Made by a program: the position numbers and the translations under genes. Source: Flavonifractor plautii ATCC 29863 (lineage in GTDB: Bacteria > Bacillota > Clostridia > Oscillospirales > Oscillospiraceae). From it: a DNA stretch of 44,361 nucleotides. The stretch lies in the NCBI RefSeq assembly GCF_000239295.1, contig NZ_JH417851.1:33752-78112 (forward strand). The letters are read 5' to 3'. This document shows, one piece after another, positions 39,260-44,361 of this stretch. Within the stretch, counting starts at the first letter, position 1; the number at the start of each line of letters is the position of its first letter. Under the pieces are notes generated by a model. That model was not told where the DNA came from and ran no database searches. It was given only the letters and a program-made list of their open reading frames with translations.

Positions 39260-39288
39260 ATTATAGCACGGTTCCGGCCTATTCTCAA
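39260..39288 (-). promoter_or_regulatory. ddl-murF promoter TTGAGA-17-TATAAT
   Basis: Minus-strand -35 TTGAGA (39283-39288), 17-bp spacer, perfect -10 TATAAT (39260-39265), about 50 bp before the ddl ATG. Confidence 0.75.
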
Positions 39289-39317
39289 CCTTCTTTCGAA
39301 CCTTCCCCGTCCAATTC

Positions 39318-39346
39318 TTGCAAAAGCACCTCCTCTGTGGTAGAGT
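39318..39346 (+). promoter_or_regulatory. Promoter TTGCAA-17-TAGAGT
   Basis: -35 TTGCAA (39318-39323) and a weaker -10 TAGAGT (39341-39346), 17 bp apart, for the small membrane protein gene at 39371. Confidence 0.5.
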
Positions 39347-39370
39347 AGAGCGGAGATTGGGGGGTGCGCT

Positions 39371-39793
39371 GTGAAAATCGCGTGGTATGAGCCGCTGTTT
39401 TTCCTCTTCTTTGGGGCGTTTCATCTGCACCGTGTCTGGGGGCTGGCGGACCGGGAGAGCTACGCCGCCTTCTGGCTGGGGGTTCTGACACAAAAGGGTC
39501 CCCTCTACTTCGGCCTGATGGGCCTTCTGGCCGTGCTGTGCCTGGCGGGCGTCGCCACCTTCTTTCGGAATTGGGGCCGCAATCCCTGGTGGCGGTGGAT
39601 CTACCTCTTCGGCGGCAGCTATGTCCTGTTCGATCTCCTTGCCATTGCCGCCGGCCTGTCCTTTTGGCACTCCCTGCTGGCCTGGATGTTTGATGTGACC
39701 TCCCCCTGCTGGAATTTTCTCTGGGGCTTTTTCGTCCTGCTGGGCGGCGCCTCGGCCGCCCTGGGTCTCTCGCTTCTGGTGCGCCGCACATAG
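39371..39793 (+). CDS. Four-helix membrane protein of unknown function
   Basis: I do not recognise this 140-residue protein. It has four predicted membrane helices: LFFLFFGAFHLHRVWGL, LYFGLMGLLAVLCLAGVATF, WWRWIYLFGGSYVLFDLLAI and FLWGFFVLLGGASAALGLSL, with a Trp/Arg-rich loop (FRNWGRNPWWRW). It starts with GTG at 39371 after a GGGGGG stretch, has its own promoter and a strong terminator, and is therefore expressed alone between divergent ddl and convergent SLH genes. A role in the envelope is a guess from its neighbours. Confidence 0.75.
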   Translation: MKIAWYEPLFFLFFGAFHLHRVWGLADRESYAAFWLGVLTQKGPLYFGLMGLLAVLCLAGVATFFRNWGRNPWWRWIYLFGGSYVLFDLLAIAAGLSFWHSLLAWMFDVTSPCWNFLWGFFVLLGGASAALGLSLLVRRT

Positions 39794-39795
39794 GC

Positions 39796-39827
39796 AATGG
39801 GCCGGTTCCCTACGGAACCGGCCCATT
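39796..39827. terminator. Bidirectional terminator between convergent genes
   Basis: Perfect 14-bp arms AATGGGCCGGTTCC (39796-39809) and GGAACCGGCCCATT (39814-39827) with a 4-nt loop separate the small membrane gene from the leftward SLH gene. Confidence 0.85.
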
Positions 39828-39842
39828 CTCTCTGTTCAGAGT

Positions 39843-41135
39843 TCAGAACCAGCCGCCATCCCGGCTGTCCTGCAACTCCAGCGCGCCGCACAGCAGCTCG
39901 GCCGCCTCGCCCCTGGTAAGGGGGGCACTCAGGCCTCCGTCCAGCGACAGTACGCCGCAGGTGGCAAGATTGGCGGCAGACTGGGCCGCCCAGGTGGGAA
40001 TCCCCTCCTCCGCCAGCGTATCGGCGGACACGTCAGTCACCTGAAGGGCCCGGTCCAGGAGCACCGCCGCCTCTGCCGCGGTGATGGGCTCCTCCGCCTG
40101 GAACACTACCTGCCCATCGCTGGAGCGGCTGCCCTGCACCAGTCCCGCCTTCAGCGCGGAGGAGACATAGGGCTTGGCCCAGGTGGGAATCGACACATCG
40201 TCGGCAAAGCCGGTGCGCTCTACGTCCTCCAGGGCTTCCATACCGGCGGCGTTCATGGCCATAGCCACGAATTCCCCGCGGGTCACAGCGGTGTCGGGCT
40301 GGAAGAAATAGGCCCCACCCATGCACTCGCCCACGAAGATCCCCTCCTCTGCCAGTCGGATGGCAGCCTTATGGGCCGGGTCGCCGTCCATGTCGGCGTA
40401 GGTGACCTTGGTATTCGGCTTTTCAATCTTGATCTTAACGGTAGCGGGGTCGGAGGAGTTGCCCACCGCATCCACCGCCACATAGGTGAAGGAGTCCTTG
40501 CCAGTCTTGTTTTCATAGGGAGTGTAGACAAATTCGCTGCTGCCGTCCTCCGGCATGGTCACCGCCCCGCGGGCGGGCTTGTTGAGGATATGATACGTGA
40601 GCAGATCCCCCTCGGGGTCTACGGCGGAAAACTGGGCCGTCACCGCCACATTTTTGTAGGTGGTGAGCTCCAGGTTTTCCGCCACCGGCGCGCCGTTTGC
40701 CTCGGCCAGCAGGTAGAGTTCAACGGTGACGGCATCGCCGCTCCGCCCGTCGGAAAAGACCGGGGTGAACTGGAACTGAGCCTCCAGGCCGGCCGGTGCG
40801 GCCAGAGGGGTGAAGCGCAGTCCGTCCACCGCCTCCATAGCAATCACGTCGCCCACCTGGATGCCCTGAGCGCCCAGGGTGAGACAGCCGACCGCGGCAT
40901 CCGGCAGAGTGGTGATCACAATGCTGTCCAGCTTGCCGGAGCCTTCCACAACGAAGTCCTCCTCGGAAAAGGAGATGGGTTCCGCCGCCGGGCCGTTTTT
41001 GGTCATGGCCGCCACGGTTGGGACCGCCTCATCTTTTTGGAAGAAAAAGGCAGATGCAGGCCAGCCAGCGGAGTACAGGACCGCCGCCAGCACTGCCAGC
41101 GGCAGAGCGCGGCGCAGAAGGACGCGGTGTTTCAA
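39843..41135 (-). CDS. Secreted protein with Ig-like domain and C-terminal SLH repeats
   Basis: This 430-residue surface protein has an N-terminal signal segment (ALPLAVLAAVLYSAGWPASA). A middle region contains a cadherin/Ig-like domain of the type found in repetitive surface proteins: AQFSAVDPEGDLLTYHILNK, GAVTMPEDGSSEFVYTPYEN, KTGKDSFTYVAVDAVGNSSD. Two to three SLH repeats follow: EEGIFVGECMGGAYFFQPDT with AVTRGEFVAMAMNAAG, and SIPTWAKPYVSSALKAGLVQ with EPITAAEAAVLL. The start is TTG (41133-41135) eight bases after a perfect AAGGAGG. It lies downstream of rodA but 100 bp away. It probably attaches to wall polymers; its partner is unknown. Confidence 0.85.
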   Translation of the reverse strand: MKHRVLLRRALPLAVLAAVLYSAGWPASAFFFQKDEAVPTVAAMTKNGPAAEPISFSEEDFVVEGSGKLDSIVITTLPDAAVGCLTLGAQGIQVGDVIAMEAVDGLRFTPLAAPAGLEAQFQFTPVFSDGRSGDAVTVELYLLAEANGAPVAENLELTTYKNVAVTAQFSAVDPEGDLLTYHILNKPARGAVTMPEDGSSEFVYTPYENKTGKDSFTYVAVDAVGNSSDPATVKIKIEKPNTKVTYADMDGDPAHKAAIRLAEEGIFVGECMGGAYFFQPDTAVTRGEFVAMAMNAAGMEALEDVERTGFADDVSIPTWAKPYVSSALKAGLVQGSRSSDGQVVFQAEEPITAAEAAVLLDRALQVTDVSADTLAEEGIPTWAAQSAANLATCGVLSLDGGLSAPLTRGEAAELLCGALELQDSRDGGWF

Positions 41136-41235
41136 GACAATTACCTCCTTGTTTGGAAATCATCCGTAGTCTTTGCCAAATCAAGGAGAATATACGGCGG
41201 AGGCTATCCAAATCGGCCAGCCCCCGTCCACTGGT

Positions 41236-42438
41236 TCAAATACGGCTCCGATCCCGCAGCCAGCTCGGAAGGGAGCGCATTTTGATACTGGAGATAATGC
41301 CCATGGCCGCAAACATGGTGACGATGGAGGTGCCGCCATAGCTGATGAACGGCAGTGTCAGCCCCACAACGGGGAACACATAGAGACACATTCCCACGTT
41401 GACTCCAACCTGGGCCAACAGCATCCCTGCGTACCCCATGGCGATGAAAGCGCTTTGAGGCGAGCAGGCCCGCCGCGCCACCCAGATGCAGCGGGCAATG
41501 ATCGCTCCCAGCAGGAACAGCAGAACAATACACCCGATCAGGCCGAACTCCTCTCCGCAGACCGCAAAGATCTCGTCGGTGTGCCGGGCGGGCAGGGCAG
41601 ACTCAGAGAGGCTCTGGGTCTGAATCCCCTTGAGATACCCCATGCCGAACAGCCCCCCGCTGCCGATAGCCAGGATGCTGCGGGTCTGCTGAAAGCCCTG
41701 TCCCTGAGTCTGTTCGCTGATGGTCTCCGTATTGCCCATAATATGATCGATGACCACGGTGATACGCCGGGCGAAGTACTTGTCGCTGATGTGGGGCCAA
41801 ATGAGCACGGCCCCTATGACACAAACCACAATGGCCAGCAGGAACCACCGTTTTTTCACCCCGCCCGCCCAAGCCATGATGACAAAGATAAAGGCATAGG
41901 TCAGCGCCATACCGAAATCGCCGGAGGTCGCCACAATCAACCCGATCATGACCAGGGTGTGGCCCGCCAACTGGAATACGGAGGAGGGGCGGCTGAGTCC
42001 CCGCTCCCGCTGCCGGTTCATCTGCCAGGCCAGCAGCAGTACGAAGGTCAGCTTGGCCAGCTCCGCCGGCTGCAGATTGACCGGAAAGCCGGGAATACTC
42101 AGCCAACTGTTGTTGCCTGTCTCATCCGCGCCGATCCCCAGTGGGGTCAGGAGCAGCAAATTGATGAACAGTCCAAACAAAAAGAGCCATTTCCAGGATT
42201 TTTCCGTAAACAGCTCAATATCAACCGAGGACATGGCGATATAGACGAACACCCCCAGAACGATACCCACCGCCTGGATCAGCATGCAGCGCAACCCCGC
42301 CGAGTGGTTCATATAACGGGTGGCGCTGTAAATCAGCACCATTCCGAAGCCGCTGGCCAGCAGGCAGAGCGTCAGCAACAGCCGGTCGCCCCGGTGTATA
42401 AATTCGCGGATCGAATCGGTCAGCCAGTTCAACCACAT
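41236..42438 (-). CDS. rodA: RodA/FtsW/SpoVE-family peptidoglycan polymerase
   Basis: This 400-residue SEDS protein has about ten helices and polymerises lipid II into glycan strands together with a class B PBP. Landmarks are LLASGFGMVLIYSATRYMN, NSWLSIPGFPVNLQPAELAK (with the conserved Pro-Glu near helix 4), SGDFGMALTYAFIFVIMAWA, LPARHTDEIFAVCGEEFGLI (loop with catalytic Asp) and VVGLTLPFISYGGTSIVTMF. The order and length fit RodA slightly better than FtsW, but no mre or ftsZ genes are nearby to decide. The GGGAGGG site lies unusually close to the ATG at 42436-42438. Confidence 0.9.
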   Translation of the reverse strand: MWLNWLTDSIREFIHRGDRLLLTLCLLASGFGMVLIYSATRYMNHSAGLRCMLIQAVGIVLGVFVYIAMSSVDIELFTEKSWKWLFLFGLFINLLLLTPLGIGADETGNNSWLSIPGFPVNLQPAELAKLTFVLLLAWQMNRQRERGLSRPSSVFQLAGHTLVMIGLIVATSGDFGMALTYAFIFVIMAWAGGVKKRWFLLAIVVCVIGAVLIWPHISDKYFARRITVVIDHIMGNTETISEQTQGQGFQQTRSILAIGSGGLFGMGYLKGIQTQSLSESALPARHTDEIFAVCGEEFGLIGCIVLLFLLGAIIARCIWVARRACSPQSAFIAMGYAGMLLAQVGVNVGMCLYVFPVVGLTLPFISYGGTSIVTMFAAMGIISSIKMRSLPSWLRDRSRI

Positions 42439-42472
42439 CCCTCCCTTCCAAAACCGTGCTTAAAATCAATTT

Positions 42473-42516
42473 AGTTTACCATCTTTTTTGCGTTTGGTAA
42501 ACGGGTGTGGTATAAT
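42473..42516. promoter_or_regulatory. Overlapping divergent promoters rodA/tsaE on an inverted repeat
   Basis: Rightward: TTGCGT (42488-42493), 17 bp, TATAAT (42511-42516) for tsaE. Leftward: TTTACC (42496-42501), 17 bp, TAAACT (42473-42478) for rodA. The inverted repeat GTTTACCA (42474-42481) / TGGTAAAC (42495-42502) lies across both, so one bound protein could control both genes. Confidence 0.6.
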
Positions 42517-42548
42517 ATTTAAGCGAATTTTCACATTCGAGGTGTTAT

Positions 42549-42977
42549 ATGGAATATATATCCAACTCCCCAGCAGAGACCGAGGCGCTGGGCGAGGCGC
42601 TGGCCGCCCGGCTGACAGCGGGGACGGTGGTCGCCTTTACCGGAGATCTCGGGGCGGGAAAGACCGCTTTCACACGGGGACTGGCCCGGGGATTGGGCGT
42701 TCCCGACCGGGTCACCAGCCCCACCTTTACCATTGTCAACGAATATGAGGGGGGCCGTCTGCCCTTGTTCCACTTTGACATGTATCGGCTGGGCTCCTCC
42801 GACGAGCTGTTCGACATCGGGTGGGAAGACTATCTGGCCCGGGGCGGCGTGTGCGCCGTGGAGTGGAGCGAGATTGTCAGCGACGCGCTGGAGGACGGCG
42901 TGCTCCGGGTGGACATACGGCGGGGAGCCGGTGAAGGAGAGCGCATCATTACCATCACGGGAGGGACGGACGCATGA
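42549..42977 (+). CDS. tsaE: t6A-pathway ATPase TsaE
   Basis: TsaE is the ATPase that resets the TsaB-TsaD-TsaE complex during threonylcarbamoylation of tRNA. The 142-residue protein has Walker [21 protein letters not shown] (about residues 30-49), [35 protein letters not shown] and [11 protein letters not shown]. It overlaps tsaB by 4 bp (ATGA), typical of the tsaE-tsaB pair. Together with sua5 at 30-31 kb, the window holds most of the pathway, but tsaD is not present. Confidence 0.95.
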   Translation: MEYISNSPAETEALGEALAARLTAGTVVAFTGDLGAGKTAFTRGLARGLGVPDRVTSPTFTIVNEYEGGRLPLFHFDMYRLGSSDELFDIGWEDYLARGGVCAVEWSEIVSDALEDGVLRVDIRRGAGEGERIITITGGTDA

Positions 42978-43759
42978 AAATATTGGCCCTGGAGTCCTCC
43001 GCCACCGCCTGCTCGGTGGCGCTGTGTGAGGATGAGGCTCTGATTGCCCAGTCCTTCCAGAACAATGGCCTGACCCACTCCCGCACCCTCATGCCCATGG
43101 CCGTATCCCTGCTGGACAACTGCGGAACCGCCTTGGACGCGGTGGAGCTCATCGCCGTGGCGGCCGGGCCCGGCTCCTTCACCGGCCTGCGCATCGGCGT
43201 CGCCGCCGCCAAGGGGCTGGCCTGGCCGGGGAACAAGCCCTGCGCGGCCTGCTCTACCCTGGAGTCCATGGCCTGGTGTCTGGCCCACCTGGACGGGGAG
43301 ATCTGTGCAGTCATGGATGCCCGCCGGAACCAGGTCTACAACGCCCGCTTCCGTGCGGCAGGCGGCCGCTTGGAGCGCCTGTGCCCCGACCGGGCCGTGG
43401 GCCTGGACGCCCTGGCCGACGAGCTAAAAAAGAGCGGGAATCCGCAATTTCTGGTTGGAGACGGCGCACTTTTATGCTATACTACCCTCAAGGAACTGGG
43501 GTTGGACATCCGGCTGGCGCCTCCCCACCTGCGGCACCAGAGTGCCTGGGGGGTTGCCCGGTGTGCACTGGAGCTGACCAGAGCGGGCAGGCTGACCGAC
43601 GCGGCCGGACTGACGCCCAATTACCACCGGCTCTCCCAAGCGGAACGGGAGCGGCTGGAAAAAGAACAACACAAAGGGGAATCGTGCCATGGACATGGAA
43701 AAAGTACACATTTTGGACCACCCTCTGCTGCAGCACAAGCTGTCCATCCTGCGGGATGA
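42974..43759 (+). CDS. tsaB: t6A-complex protein TsaB
   Basis: TsaB is the inactive paralogue of TsaD and forms the core dimer of the bacterial t6A synthase. The 261-residue reading frame begins [20 protein letters not shown] and has [20 protein letters not shown], the family signature, and [19 protein letters not shown]. The conserved part ends near [21 protein letters not shown] further ~30 residues ([16 protein letters not shown]) extend into the upp gene in another frame. That 71-bp overlap suggests loss of the original stop codon. rimI and tsaD, usually next, are missing. Confidence 0.92.
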   Translation: MKILALESSATACSVALCEDEALIAQSFQNNGLTHSRTLMPMAVSLLDNCGTALDAVELIAVAAGPGSFTGLRIGVAAAKGLAWPGNKPCAACSTLESMAWCLAHLDGEICAVMDARRNQVYNARFRAAGGRLERLCPDRAVGLDALADELKKSGNPQFLVGDGALLCYTTLKELGLDIRLAPPHLRHQSAWGVARCALELTRAGRLTDAAGLTPNYHRLSQAERERLEKEQHKGESCHGHGKSTHFGPPSAAAQAVHPAG

Positions 43760-44324
43760 GAACACCGGAGTTAAGGACTTCCGTGAGGTGGTCTCAGAGA
43801 TCGCCACGCTGATGTGCTATGAGGCCACCCGCGACCTGCCCCTGGAGGAGGTGGAGATCAAAACTCCCATCACCACCGCCAAATTCAAAACCATCGCAGG
43901 CAAAAAGCTGGCCATTGTCCCCGTTCTGCGGGCCGGCCTGGGTATGGTGGACGGCATCCTGACCCTTATTCCCTCCGCCAAGGTGGGCCATATCGGCCTG
44001 TACCGGGACCCCGACACCCTGGAGCCGGTGGAGTACTACTGCAAGATGCCCAACGACATCGCCGAGCGGGAGGTCATCATTCTGGACCCCATGCTGGCAA
44101 CCGGCGGCTCTGCCTCTGCGGCCATCCAGTTTATCAAAAATTATGAGGTCAAAAATATCAAGCTTATGAACATCATCGCCGCTCCCGAGGGCATTCAGCG
44201 GGTCCACCACGACCACCCTGATGTGGATATCTACTGTGCCGCTCTGGACGAGAAGCTCAACGACCATGGCTACATCGTCCCCGGCCTGGGCGACGCCGGT
44301 GACCGTATCTTCGGCACCAAGTAA
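43689..44324 (+). CDS. upp: Uracil phosphoribosyltransferase
   Basis: Upp converts uracil and PRPP to UMP in pyrimidine salvage. The 211-residue protein begins [20 protein letters not shown] and has the family stretches [40 protein letters not shown], the PRPP-binding loop [20 protein letters not shown] and [20 protein letters not shown] near the end. The start overlaps the 3' end of tsaB by 71 bp; AAAGGGGA lies upstream of the ATG at 43689. It is probably read from the tsaE promoter. A hairpin after the gene is cut off by the window. Confidence 0.96.
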   Translation: MDMEKVHILDHPLLQHKLSILRDENTGVKDFREVVSEIATLMCYEATRDLPLEEVEIKTPITTAKFKTIAGKKLAIVPVLRAGLGMVDGILTLIPSAKVGHIGLYRDPDTLEPVEYYCKMPNDIAEREVIILDPMLATGGSASAAIQFIKNYEVKNIKLMNIIAAPEGIQRVHHDHPDVDIYCAALDEKLNDHGYIVPGLGDAGDRIFGTK

Positions 44325-44343
44325 AAAATCCATAAGCATGCGG

Positions 44344-44361
44344 CGCGGGCAGATGCCCGCG
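44344..44361 (+). terminator. Partial hairpin after upp at the window edge
   Basis: CGCGGGC (44344-44350), loop AGAT, GCCCGCG (44355-44361) is the visible part of a likely intrinsic terminator; any T-run is outside the window. Confidence 0.5.

Overview
The window looks like chromosomal DNA of a GC-rich gut-type Firmicute, most likely a class Clostridia, Oscillospiraceae-like organism such as a Flavonifractor, Lawsonibacter or Pseudoflavonifractor relative. The taxon is inferred from gene content and was not searched. Supporting signs are HprK, a zinc-ribbon L28, TepA-type ClpP, a Spo0A-type DNA-binding protein, the TIGR03960/DUF2344 radical-SAM pair, DUF4179 anti-sigma proteins, S-layer-homology proteins and an arylsulfate sulfotransferase. 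Gene density is high, no gap exceeds 300 bp, and I saw no rRNA, tRNA, CRISPR array, IS element or prophage.

Layout. 1-5.1 kb holds core genes: tsf (cut by the window edge), rpsB, an ECF sigma/DUF4179 anti-sigma pair, hprK and rpmB. 5.1-5.7 kb carries a Cu/Zn superoxide dismutase without a signal peptide. 5.7-13.6 kb is a divergent exporter locus. A MacA-like adaptor, ABC ATPase, FtsX-type permease and a large SLH surface protein are read leftward; an OmpR-type response regulator and histidine kinase are read rightward. Both promoters carry the same pair of TTTCAG boxes at identical distances from the -10. 13.6-17.3 kb has a thioesterase/YbaK pair, a DUF308 membrane protein, and a zinc-finger/LuxR/DUF2087 regulator coupled to an MFS exporter.

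17.3-19.9 kb is the radical-SAM/DUF2344 pair. 19.9-28 kb is the most accessory-looking part: an SLC13/ArsB-like transporter with a terminator-like hairpin in its leader, a DUF6514-like small protein, an S24-type repressor lacking the catalytic Lys, an arylsulfate sulfotransferase, TepA, and a leftward cluster of XRE protein, stand-alone Spo0A DNA-binding domain, an ECF sigma gene broken by an in-frame TGA, and its DUF4179 partner.

28-35.6 kb is a long leftward run (ABC-F, YdcF, prfA, three small ORFs, Sua5, coaE, M18 aminopeptidase). 35.7-44.3 kb holds mtnA, ddl-murF, a small membrane protein, a second SLH protein, rodA and tsaE-tsaB-upp.

The points most worth following are the mirrored two-component/exporter/SLH locus, the broken sigma gene with a ribosome-binding site right after the stop, the Spo0A-domain orphan beside an XRE protein, and the two XRE regulators whose upstream repeats resemble each other. 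Several housekeeping promoters share an unusual TTGCAA -35 hexamer.
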